A DNA stretch of 64,000 nt, taken from assembly GCF_030758455.1 (NCBI RefSeq), contig NZ_CP132353.1, forward strand, positions 868,001 to 932,000. The letters run 5' to 3'. The translations under genes were made by a program, and so were the position numbers. This document shows positions 18,978 through 26,815 of this stretch, one piece after another. Below the pieces are notes generated by a model. That model saw only the letters and a list, made by a program, of their open reading frames with translations. It had not been told where the DNA came from and searched no databases. The stretch is from Erwinia pyri (GTDB taxonomy: Bacteria; Pseudomonadota; Gammaproteobacteria; Enterobacterales; Enterobacteriaceae). Positions within the stretch are counted from its first letter, which is position 1. Each line of letters starts with the position of its first letter.

Positions 18978-21277
18978 CAGAGGCTCCTTCCGTTGAAATG
19001 AGTGGCAACTGTAATGCTGCCGCTGAAATTCAACAAGCATACGCTTACCCTTGGAACATTCCACGGCAGGCTATCGCCAGCCCTTATCTCACCTATGAAG
19101 AAATTAACCGCCGTGATCAGCTGATCGCGGCTGTTTCGCATGCGCGAGAGTTACTGGAAGCCCAGCCCGCCCTTGTCCGTATTGATGTTAACCGCCGCCT
19201 CAATGAGCTGGAAAAAGAACACGGAGTTCAGCGGGCCAATGCCTACTTAACGAAAACCTTCGTGGAGCGGACATTGCCACGCCTTGAGCTGGTAAACGCG
19301 CAATATCGCCTGGGTGAAATGAACCACGGCACATTTACAACACTGACGGAGAATGCCGGAGATAACAGCCGGGCTGCTACCGCTGCCGGTGCGTTATGGG
19401 AGTTAATGAGGCGTTTTAACCGCCTGCCGGAAATGGCCCGTGCGGATGTTGATCTGCTGGCTGGCGATGTTGCCAGTTTTCTTTTCGCTGAACTGGTGCA
19501 GGCTCATGGCCAGGGCAGCGACGAATCAGATTATAAGTACACTCACCGCATCTACATGATGGCGGCTACCATCACGCGGGAGCTGAAGCAGACCCCGCCG
19601 CTTTGGGAAAAAGTCACCTCACGCCTGTTTGACCCGGAAGAAGTCACTCCGGCCATCATGCGGATGCAGACTGAAAAGTGGTGGAAAGGCCGCCTGCGCC
19701 GCATTGCCGCCGCATGGCGTGAACATCTTCAGATTGCCCTGGCTAACGTCAGCAAAAAACATACCCCTTACGCCAGCAGCATGACCGTGATCGAATGGCG
19801 TGAGCAGAAGCGCCGCACCCGTGAATTCCTTAAAGGAATGGAGCTGGAAGATGAGGAAGGAAACCGCATCAGCCTGATTGAAAAATACGATGGCAGCGTG
19901 GCTAATCCCGCCATCCGTCGTTGCGAGCTGATGACCCGTATTCGTGGCTTTGAAAATATCTGCAATGAAATGGGCTTTGTGGGTGAGTTCTACACCATCA
20001 CCGCCCCATCGCGTTATCACGCCACTATCAAAACTGGCTACCGCAACCGTAAATGGAACGGAGCCAGCCCGGCAGACACCCAGCGTTATCTCTGCAACGT
20101 CTGGCAGAAAGTCCGCGCAAAGCTGCACCGTGAAGATATCCGCATTTTCGGCATCCGCGTGGCTGAGCCACATCATGACGCAACCCCGCACTGGCACATG
20201 CTGATGTTTATGCTGCCTGAAAATGTGGATCGCGTGCGTCAGATTCTGCGGGATTACGCATATCAGGAAGACAGTAGCGAACTGACTACCGATAAAGCCC
20301 GCAAGGCACGCTTTCATGCTGAAGCCATCGATCCGGAAAAGGGGAGTGCCACGGGTTACGTCGCTAAGTACATTTCCAAAAATATCGACGGATACGCCCT
20401 TGATGGCGAGCGGGATGATGAAAGCGGCAAAGAGCTGAAAGAGACTGCACCAGCCGTTTCAGCCTGGGCGGCACGCTGGCACATACGCCAGTTTCAGTTT
20501 GTTGGCGGCGCGCCGGTGACTGTTTACCGCGAACTGCGCCGCATGGATGACAGCGAAACCGCCCACGGCCTTAGTGTCGAGTTTGCTGCTGCGCATGATG
20601 CCGCCGACGCTGGCGACTGGGCTGAATACGTTAATGCGCAGGGCGGCCCGTTTGTTCGTCGTGATGAGTTGGCGGTACGTACCTGGTATCAATCATCGGA
20701 AGAGTGCAACGAATACGGAGAGGAAACCTTACGCATTAAAGGCGTCTATGCCACTTCAGTTGGCGAAGATACCCCAATCCTGACTCGCCTCGTACAGTGG
20801 AAGATTGTCGCGAAGCGGGCCGTTGATTTGGATGTTGACCTAAAGGGTGCGAATGCGGCCTCTCGGAGTTCTGTCAATAACTGTACGGGGAGATCGGGAT
20901 CTGAGGATCTGACGCAGCCGGACAGATTGCCTGATTTGGACTTTGGCAGCATGAGCAGAAAGGAACGCCGCAGGCATTTGGCGAAAATACGAGCTGACCA
21001 GCCTGATAAAACATCTCGGATATTCAGGCGTTCTGACAAAGCAGAGGCGGCCTGCTCCCGTGTGATAGAACAGCTTCGGGATCTGAGTGGTGAAACGATA
21101 AGTCGCGGGCTGGCCTATCGTCTCATTCGTGGTACCGAAACAAAAATTGCCGGGCAATGGTATAGCAGTACAGCCCAGGGCGAACTATTGATGACTAAGA
21201 AAAGGCGTGAATCTAAGTCGCTTTTGATGCGTTTCAATGCTTTGGCAAGGAAGCATTCCCGCAATGCTAACCCTTAA
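18962..21277 (+). CDS. A: P2 gpA-type replication initiation endonuclease
   Basis: This 771-residue rolling-circle initiator (P2 A is 761) nicks the phage origin and primes replication. The HUH metal motif is EPHHDATPHWHMLMF (residues about 402-416), and the tandem-tyrosine active site is KYISKNIDGYALDG (about 468-481), as in P2. Further conserved text is AYAWN-like AYPWNIPRQA at the N-terminus and YITAPSRYH-type TITAPSRYHATIKTG. The GTG at 18962 follows AAGGA at 10 bases; ATG 18998 is an alternative with no Shine-Dalgarno. The P2 origin lies within A, so an origin is expected inside this gene but I could not pinpoint it. Confidence 0.92.
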   Translation: MNKTTSEAPSVEMSGNCNAAAEIQQAYAYPWNIPRQAIASPYLTYEEINRRDQLIAAVSHARELLEAQPALVRIDVNRRLNELEKEHGVQRANAYLTKTFVERTLPRLELVNAQYRLGEMNHGTFTTLTENAGDNSRAATAAGALWELMRRFNRLPEMARADVDLLAGDVASFLFAELVQAHGQGSDESDYKYTHRIYMMAATITRELKQTPPLWEKVTSRLFDPEEVTPAIMRMQTEKWWKGRLRRIAAAWREHLQIALANVSKKHTPYASSMTVIEWREQKRRTREFLKGMELEDEEGNRISLIEKYDGSVANPAIRRCELMTRIRGFENICNEMGFVGEFYTITAPSRYHATIKTGYRNRKWNGASPADTQRYLCNVWQKVRAKLHREDIRIFGIRVAEPHHDATPHWHMLMFMLPENVDRVRQILRDYAYQEDSSELTTDKARKARFHAEAIDPEKGSATGYVAKYISKNIDGYALDGERDDESGKELKETAPAVSAWAARWHIRQFQFVGGAPVTVYRELRRMDDSETAHGLSVEFAAAHDAADAGDWAEYVNAQGGPFVRRDELAVRTWYQSSEECNEYGEETLRIKGVYATSVGEDTPILTRLVQWKIVAKRAVDLDVDLKGANAASRSSVNNCTGRSGSEDLTQPDRLPDLDFGSMSRKERRRHLAKIRADQPDKTSRIFRRSDKAEAACSRVIEQLRDLSGETISRGLAYRLIRGTETKIAGQWYSSTAQGELLMTKKRRESKSLLMRFNALARKHSRNANP
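19008..19036 (-). promoter_or_regulatory. Candidate promoter of the convergent gene (minus strand)
   Basis: On the minus strand, TTGTTG (19036-19031) and TACAGT (19013-19008) are separated by 17 bp. The predicted start, near 19001, gives a 24-nt leader to ATG 18977 that contains GGAAGGAG. It lies inside the 5' coding region of gene A. Confidence 0.45.
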
Positions 21278-21316
21278 TCAGATATAAGTTTTTTCCTAAT
21301 AATTATAAAAAAAGGT

Positions 21317-21359
21317 TTCACATTGGGGGTAAGATTAGATACTGTATTTATGTACAGTA
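21317..21359 (+). promoter_or_regulatory. LexA (SOS) box over a promoter
   Basis: TACTGTATTTATGTACAGTA at 21340-21359 matches the LexA consensus TACTGTATATATATACAGTA at 18 of 20 positions, including the CTG-N10-CAG core. TTCACA (21317-21322), 17 bp, then TACTGT forms a promoter whose -10 lies in the box. The first ATG downstream is 21381. Confidence 0.85.
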
Positions 21360-21380
21360 TTAACCGCATGGGGAGGGATT

Positions 21381-21569
21381 ATGCAGGATCGTCTTTTGGA
21401 GGAGATTAACCTCCAGCGAATTGATTTTATTCTAAAAAAAGTTGCTTTTAGTTCTTGCGATGAAGAAGAAAAAAGTATGGCTATTGATTGGTTGGTTGAG
21501 TTAACTGAAGAGCTTATGTCTAAGGTAAGAGAGCAAGGAAATTTAAGTCCAATGACTGGATCCCACTAA
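21381..21569 (+). CDS. Small LexA-controlled phage protein
   Basis: This 62-residue acidic protein (LEEINLQRIDFILKKVAFSS, then EEKSMAIDWLVELTEELMSK) is probably helical. It follows a strong GGGAGGG Shine-Dalgarno and a LexA box. I could not assign a family with certainty; similar short ORFs occur after gene A in P2-like prophages. By position and SOS control it is analogous to the 186 antirepressor gene tum, but tum encodes a larger product, so an induction role is inference only. Confidence 0.7.
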   Translation: MQDRLLEEINLQRIDFILKKVAFSSCDEEEKSMAIDWLVELTEELMSKVREQGNLSPMTGSH

Positions 21570-21577
21570 CTCAAGTT

Positions 21578-21835
21578 ATGGCAAAGGCTGAAGATAATTA
21601 TCAGGTGGTCTATCGGAATGAGACACTCTCACGCTTCGTTCCGGGCGGCTGGGTCTTTTTCCAAAGGCCAAAAGAGAACGGGGGAGGTTACTGGTTAGGC
21701 CGTACTTTTGATGGTGTGTTTCTCTTTGAGTTTTCAAAGCCGGTTTCACTATTTCAGGGGCTTGTGTACCTGCGCGAACTTGAGAATAAAAACAGCCTTA
21801 ACCAGCCGACTGATGATGATTTTTTCCTGTCCTGA
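21578..21835 (+). CDS. Small phage protein of unknown function
   Basis: This 85-residue protein is aromatic-rich, with FVPGGWVFFQRPKENGGGYW and GRTFDGVFLFEFSKP. The repeated aromatic and glycine content suggests a small beta-rich fold. It starts 8 bp after the previous stop, so it is probably in the same SOS-controlled transcript. The ribosome site is weak. No family recognised. Confidence 0.55.
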   Translation: MAKAEDNYQVVYRNETLSRFVPGGWVFFQRPKENGGGYWLGRTFDGVFLFEFSKPVSLFQGLVYLRELENKNSLNQPTDDDFFLS

Positions 21836-21904
21836 TGTTTTGGCGACAGTGCATGACTATGCCGCATGAATTCGCATGATCCTTTGAGGATCGTTTTAGC
21901 CCAG

Positions 21905-21928
21905 GCCCGCCAGTAATGGCGGGCTTTT
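21905..21928 (+). terminator. Terminator after the SOS-controlled genes
   Basis: The stem GCCCGCCA/TGGCGGGC with a short loop is followed by TTTTG. A second, weaker hairpin (GATCC/GGATC followed by GTTTT) lies just upstream at about 21878-21895. Confidence 0.75.
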
Positions 21929-21972
21929 GTATGCCTCATGCACTGCATGAAAACTATTACACAAAGCGGGCA

Positions 21973-21991
21973 GGCGTGGCGGGGGTACGAG
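21973..21991. other. cos-like packaging sequence
   Basis: GGCGTGGCGGGG at 21973-21984 matches the beginning of the 19-nt cohesive ends I remember for 186 (GGCGTGGCGGGG...) and P2 (GGCGAGGCGGGG...). The last seven bases differ. The position, between gene A and the portal gene, is where cos lies in P2 prophages. Confidence 0.45.
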
Positions 21992-22060
21992 CGCGCGCAA
22001 GAGCTTTTAAAACACAAAATTTTGCTGTAAATTCGTAAGAAAACTTTACGGATTAATCCT

Positions 22061-22789
22061 ATGTTAAAATACTGGCTTGCCTGGGGTAGCTTGTTTGCAC
22101 TACTCATGGTTTTCATGGGGTCTATACCCTTTTCACCATTTGAGAAATGGTGGTTTACTGCCAACTTTATGTCCAATGTCGGAATCATAAAGGCATTTTT
22201 ATCGGTTTTAATTTTATGCTTGGTTGCTTACTTATTAATAATTGGTGCTGCTTATAAACGTTATTCATTCAGAATTGAGCAATTAAATTTTGGAGGAATA
22301 AATGTTCTTTTTGATAACTCTGACATTCTGTTCAAAAAAACAATTAAGAATTACCTTGATACTAAAAGAAGCTTATTCAAGTTAGATGCTCATCATGATG
22401 CATTTGATGAAGTGCTTAACTCATATTTTGAATGTTATAATTTCATTAGGACCGAAATAAGAATCCTAAACTTGAAAAGGCAACGAGACAGAGAACTATA
22501 CAACATTGCAAATGAAGCTTTGAAAGTACTGAATGTTTTTCTGACTGAACATCAAAATAATTACAGGCGCTGGCATAAATATGTTTCAGAGAAGGACAGT
22601 GTTCTTACTCATGATAAAAACAATAACGGGGATTTCATTTCATTGCCCTACCACTTAACCCCCATAGGTACAGTACAAATTCATTATTACCATTTTAATA
22701 AAATATTAGATGGATTTTCTAATGTGAATAAATTTTTTAGTGGTGATTTTGCCATTAAATTTAATGTTAACTTAAAGAAATGGAGTTAG
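22061..22789 (+). CDS. Two-TM membrane protein of a putative TIR defence pair
   Basis: This 242-residue protein was not recognised. Two N-terminal hydrophobic segments (residues about 4-22 and 41-65) are followed by a hydrophilic, probably cytoplasmic helical domain of about 175 residues (RIEQLNFGGINVLFDNSD, then FECYNFIRTEIRILNLKRQR). The coding DNA is much richer in A and T than the phage core genes. It lies between the cos-like site and the portal gene and is followed almost without a gap by a TIR-like gene, so the two are one operon. By analogy with TIR-based systems that use 2-TM effectors, it may be a membrane-acting effector; no Macro, SLOG or SIR2 domain was visible. The ATG has no clear Shine-Dalgarno. 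Confidence 0.7.
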   Translation: MLKYWLAWGSLFALLMVFMGSIPFSPFEKWWFTANFMSNVGIIKAFLSVLILCLVAYLLIIGAAYKRYSFRIEQLNFGGINVLFDNSDILFKKTIKNYLDTKRSLFKLDAHHDAFDEVLNSYFECYNFIRTEIRILNLKRQRDRELYNIANEALKVLNVFLTEHQNNYRRWHKYVSEKDSVLTHDKNNNGDFISLPYHLTPIGTVQIHYYHFNKILDGFSNVNKFFSGDFAIKFNVNLKKWS

Positions 22790-22791
22790 TA

Positions 22792-23409
22792 ATGCATAAA
22801 ACTTTTTTGAGCTACCATCACGCAAACGAACAAGATTTAAAAGATGAAATAATAGAAAAGTTTGGGGGTGCTAATTTCATAGATAAATCCGTTAGTGATG
22901 GGGATATAAGTACGACAATTAGCGAAGAGTCCATTATGAGAAAAATTCGCGAAGACTACCTTGCTGATACGACGGTCACTATAGTGTTAATTGGGAATGA
23001 AACGAAAAATAGGCCGTTTGTTAATTCTGAAATACAAGCTTCACTTTGGGGTGACAACTATAATGGATTGATTGGTGTTATTAGAGACGACATTTATGAT
23101 CATGTTTTTACTCCAGCAACATGTTCAGATGGAGGTTGTGGGTGTGGGCTCAACCTTAGAAAGGTCGGGTGGGGATATGACTATTACTTGCCTTATTTAA
23201 TAAAAGAAAATCATGTTTACCAAACAACTGTCCCGCATTACAACGACACAGATGTTTTTTGCTCACTAATAAAATACTCTAAATTTATAAAAAATCCGGA
23301 GTTTTACATAGATCAGGCTTTTGATAAAAGAAAAGTCATGGAACCTGCAGCTAAAAGAAATGCTGCAGATGTTCCAGCAATTCGCGCAAAATCATTGTTT
23401 AGTTGGTAA
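22792..23409 (+). CDS. TIR-like (ThsB / DUF1863-type) protein
   Basis: This 205-residue protein begins with the TIR-like beta-strand HKTFLSYHHANEQDLKDEII, followed by FIDKSVSDGDI, TTVTIVLIGNETKNRPFVNSE (split here: TTVTIVLIGNETKN, then RPFVNSEIQASL) and NGLIGVI. This matches the MTH538 TIR-like domain found in ThsB of Thoeris defence; E80 in VNSEIQ is the candidate catalytic-position glutamate. ThsB-type proteins turn NAD+ into a signal after phage infection. ATG 22792 is preferred (GGAG six bases upstream) over ATG 22780, which would overlap the previous gene. DNA is AT-rich like its partner. It ends 4 bp before a strong terminator hairpin. Confidence 0.8.
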   Translation: MHKTFLSYHHANEQDLKDEIIEKFGGANFIDKSVSDGDISTTISEESIMRKIREDYLADTTVTIVLIGNETKNRPFVNSEIQASLWGDNYNGLIGVIRDDIYDHVFTPATCSDGGCGCGLNLRKVGWGYDYYLPYLIKENHVYQTTVPHYNDTDVFCSLIKYSKFIKNPEFYIDQAFDKRKVMEPAAKRNAADVPAIRAKSLFSW

Positions 23410-23413
23410 ATTC

Positions 23414-23440
23414 ATAGGGGCATATAAAATATGCCCCTAT
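23414..23440. terminator. Terminator between the TIR gene and portal gene Q
   Basis: An 11-bp perfect stem, ATAGGGGCATA/TATGCCCCTAT, has a 5-base loop and is followed by CTTTATATT. It separates the convergent TIR operon and gene Q. Confidence 0.8.
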
Positions 23441-23447
23441 CTTTATA

Positions 23448-24488
23448 TTATTCAGACTCTAACTCATAACGACTAAATTTTACTACCTCCTCTCCGAGCC
23501 AAACGTTAAGTTCTTCAAAACGCTTTTGCAATGGCATCAGTTCATTACGCACAAACACTTTGCTGGCCTTTTCAACATCACCGAACCCGCCAGTGTTGCT
23601 GGGAATAATCCCCATCAGCTGCGGCGGCACACGATGCACGGCCAGCATGTCGTCGCGGCTCACGTTTTTGATGTTCAGGAATTCATCCTTCGCCGCCACC
23701 TCAGACAGCGGGATGATCTGAATGCCGTCCTTTTTCCCGTTCGGGCTGTACATAAACAGGTTACGGAAGTTGCCAGGGCCCTTCGCGCTTTTCATGGCAC
23801 CGCGGATATTGTCCACGTCCTGCTGGCTCTGCGCCGGGTCGGTCATGTACATGATGAAACCTGCATGGCTGCCGTTAAGGTAATACTTGCGGCGGAACAG
23901 CGTGGCTGATTCATTCAGCAGTGCCGACGGGATGGCAGACAGGTAGCCTGGCAGGCCGTAAATCTCCTGATTGATGTCCGGCTCCATCAGGTGAAACACG
24001 CTGCCCTTCTCAAACTCATAGGGTTCCGTGCTGATGCCGTAGTGCGCATACCAGTACGTTTCCAGGTCAAGGCCACGCCGGGTGAACTTCGCCAGCGACG
24101 GCTCCAGCTTGAGTGCGTTACCGAGGCGGCTGGTCCGCTTCTCCAGATAGGCATTGCCGAAAATCAGGTAATCCAGCGCAAAGCGGCTGAATGCCTGCTG
24201 ACTCAGCAGCGGATGCGGGATAAAGGTACTCGCCAGAATATTGCACTTCACGCTGATGGGGGAGCTGTGATGCACGGCGGCGCGGAACGTGCGTGCCAGC
24301 CCGTCAACGCTCACGGGCGGTTCATACCAGCGATCATTGATGACGCACTCCACGTAGTCCAGCAGTTCGCGGCGGTCCAGCACCGGGATCGGGTCGCCAA
24401 AGGTAAACGCCTCCGACGCTGCCCCGCTGGTCATATTATCCGGCTGAGGCATGGGCTGCGTGCGGGTGCGGTTCCTGCGTTTGCTCAT
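23448..24488 (-). CDS. Q: P2 gpQ-type portal protein
   Basis: This 346-residue portal (P2 Q is 344) forms the DNA entry ring of the capsid. It has conserved YLIFGNAYLEKRTSRLGN, LFRRKYYLNGSHAGFIMYMTD and HRVPPQLMGIIPSNTGGFGD blocks. The gene appears complete. Its upstream partner, terminase gene P, is reduced to a scrap whose stop overlaps the Q start (TAATG), so its normal late promoter is lost and it is unlikely to be usefully expressed. Confidence 0.95.
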   Translation of the reverse strand: MSKRRNRTRTQPMPQPDNMTSGAASEAFTFGDPIPVLDRRELLDYVECVINDRWYEPPVSVDGLARTFRAAVHHSSPISVKCNILASTFIPHPLLSQQAFSRFALDYLIFGNAYLEKRTSRLGNALKLEPSLAKFTRRGLDLETYWYAHYGISTEPYEFEKGSVFHLMEPDINQEIYGLPGYLSAIPSALLNESATLFRRKYYLNGSHAGFIMYMTDPAQSQQDVDNIRGAMKSAKGPGNFRNLFMYSPNGKKDGIQIIPLSEVAAKDEFLNIKNVSRDDMLAVHRVPPQLMGIIPSNTGGFGDVEKASKVFVRNELMPLQKRFEELNVWLGEEVVKFSRYELESE

Positions 24489-24565
24489 TAATAAATCTCC
24501 ACAATGTTCTGCGTGTGTGCCGCCTGTCCCTGCAGCGGCTCATTTGCCAGCGCATGCATGGTTGA
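24488..24565 (-). pseudogene. P: 3' scrap of terminase ATPase gene P
   Basis: In the minus-strand frame ending with TAA at 24490-24488, the last codons read TMHALANEPLQGQAAHTQ then NIVEIY. This resembles the C-terminus of P2-type gpP, which lies immediately upstream of Q in an overlapping arrangement. Homology ends at about 24565, where plus-strand J sequence begins. This marks one end of a large deletion. Confidence 0.65.
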
Positions 24566-24712
24566 CGGCACGGCACCTGGCGACCTGCTGAGCAATGTCA
24601 GCACGGCACTGAATGCGGAGGCCGTGCGCCCTGTGGCGGACCGTGTGACCGTTCAGGGGGCGGAGATTTTCAGTTACCGCGTGGAGGCCAGGCTGCATCT
24701 GTTTGACGGCGT
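24566..24712 (+). pseudogene. J: Fragment of baseplate gene J
   Basis: The plus-strand frame reads DGTAPGDLLSNVSTALN, then EAVRPVADRVTVQGAEIFSY and RVEARLHLFDG. This is the part of the P2 gpJ/baseplate J family with the VRP..DRVTV..AE motif. About 50 codons remain, with neither the start nor the end of J. It is fused in frame to the tape-measure fragment that follows; the junction lies near 24710. Confidence 0.7.
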
Positions 24713-26333
24713 GGCGGCAGGGCTTGGCGTGGATCTGGAAACCGCCACGGCAGCGGCGGGCAAGCTGGGTGATGCTGGTATTCAGGGCAGCCAGGCGGGG
24801 ACCTCGCTGCGTTCCATTCTGGCAAGGCTGGCCTCGCCGCCGAAGGCAGCCGCGGCTGCGCTGGAGCAGCTGAATATCAAAACCAAAGACGCGCGGGGAA
24901 ATCTGCGTCCGCTGCCTGATTTACTCTCCGAAATCAGCGCCCGTACGCGGAAGATGGGTAATGCGGAGCAGGCAGGGCTGTTCAAGGATATTGCCGGTGA
25001 AGAGGCGTTTTCCGGGCTGAATGTCCTGGTAGAACAGGCAGGCTCGGGCCAGCTTCAGCAGCTGGTTGCCGCAGTAAAAGCGGCAAAAGGCGAGGCCGGT
25101 AAAGTCGCCGGTACGATGGCAAACAACCTTGATGGTGACCTGAAAAACCTGTCATCCGCCTGGGAAGATATCGGCATCACCCTGTATGACAGCGTGGCCG
25201 GTCCGGTCAGGGCCATCACAAAAAACATCACCGCGCTGACGACCTCAGTCGGCAGCTGGATGACTGCACACCCGAAACTGACCGCCGCCATTACCGGCAC
25301 CGGCATGGCGCTTGGCGTGCTGATTACCGTGATGGGTGCGATAACCCTGACGGCTGCTGCGGTGCTTGGTCCGATGGCGCTGCTGCGCATGAGCTGTAGC
25401 GTGCTGGGCATTAAAGCCGTCAGCGCCTTCAGTCTTATCCGGGGCGCGGTCGGACTGATGGGCAACAGCATTATGTGGCTGGGCCGTCTGATGATGGCGA
25501 ACCCCATTCTGGCCGTGATTGGTCTGATTGCTGCCGGTGCGCTGCTTATCTGGCAGAACTGGGACACGCTGGGACCGAAGTTTGCCGCGTTGTGGGAGGG
25601 CATCAGCACGAAGGCCAGCGCCGCGTGGGACAGTATTAGCACGAAAATTAGCGCCGTGTGGGACGCCATCCGCACCTACACCAGCACAAAGTGGAACGAA
25701 ATTGTGGCGGACGTGCAGGCGCTGCCCGCGCGCTTTCAGGAGGCTGGCTCACAGATGATTGACGGCCTGATGGCGGGTATCAGCCAGAAATGGGAGGGGC
25801 TGAAAAGCAAGCTGTCCTCCCTGACCAGCTACCTGCCCGACTGGATGAAGCCGGACGGCGGGACGCCAGCCCTGCCAAAAGCCTCGGGTAGCAGTCCGGC
25901 GTCCGCCACCGGCTTTGCCGGGCTGTATGACAGCGGCGGGTTTATTCCGTCCGGCCAGTTCGGGATAGCGGGAGAGAACGGGCCGGAACTGGTGAATGGC
26001 CCGGCCCGTATAACCAGCCGCCGCCGTACCGCATCGCTGGCCGCTGCTGCCGCGCTGACGCTGGGAATGGCGGCGGCACCTGCCGCAGCCCGCCCGGTTC
26101 ACCCCATGAGCCTGCCGGTTAAGGCACCTTCCGCAGCGGTGGCCGTAGGGACAGGATCCGGTCAGCCGCCGGTGATTATGCAGGGGAAATATGAAATCAA
26201 TATTCATCAGCAGCCGGGGCAGAACGTGCAGGACGTGGCGGATGAAGTGATGCGCAGGATTGAGGCGAAAGAGCGGCAGGCGCAGGCCCGCGCGCGGAGT
26301 ACATACGCAGACAGGGGAGGATTTGATTCATGA
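24713..26333 (+). pseudogene. T: 3' part of tail tape-measure gene T, fused in frame to J
   Basis: About 540 codons remain of a tail tape-measure protein (P2 T is about 815 residues). The retained part has the TP901-type core (AAAGKLGDAGIQGSQAGT, LSEISARTRKMGNAEQ), hydrophobic segments (GVLITVMGAITLTAAAVLG, ILAVIGLIAAGALLIWQNW) and a C-terminal FIPSGQFGIAGENGPELVNG. The N-terminal part is missing. The open frame runs from 24504 through the J scrap, but no proper start with a ribosome site is seen. Confidence 0.85.
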
Positions 26334-26815
26334 TGATGACGTTAGGGCTGTTTGTTTTCATGCTGAAAACGGTGCCTTACCAGCAGCTGCAACATCAGCG
26401 CAGCTGGCGCTTCCCCACGAACAGCCGGGTGGGCGTGCGCCCGTCCGTGCAGTTTCTGGGGCCGGATAACGACACGGTAACGCTTTCAGGCGTGCTTCTC
26501 CCGGAACTTACAGGCGGACGCCTGACGCTGTTTGCGCTGGAGCAGATTGCAGAGCTGGGCTGTGCGTGGCCGCTGATTGAGGGCAGCGGGGCAATTTACG
26601 GGATGTTTGTGATTGAGAGTCTGAGCAAAACCAACACGGAATTTTTCAGTAACGGCGCGTGCCGGCGGATTGAATTCACCCTCACGCTAAAGCGTACGGA
26701 TGAATCGCTGACGGAAATGCTTGGCAGCATGAGCGATCAGCTTGCTGCCATCAAAAGTGCCGCCACCGGTGCGGCCGGTCAGATGACCACCGCTATCGGA
26801 GGGCTGCTGCCATGA
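26330..26815 (+). CDS. U: P2 gpU-type tail protein
   Basis: This 161-residue tail terminator/completion protein (P2 U is 159) has conserved MMTLGLFVFMLKTVPYQQLQ, FLGPDNDTVTLSGVLLPELT and AWPLIEGSGAIYGMFVI. It overlaps T by 4 bp and D by 4 bp, the P2 FETUD order. It is intact, but the late operon feeding it is truncated. Confidence 0.93.
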   Translation: MMMTLGLFVFMLKTVPYQQLQHQRSWRFPTNSRVGVRPSVQFLGPDNDTVTLSGVLLPELTGGRLTLFALEQIAELGCAWPLIEGSGAIYGMFVIESLSKTNTEFFSNGACRRIEFTLTLKRTDESLTEMLGSMSDQLAAIKSAATGAAGQMTTAIGGLLP

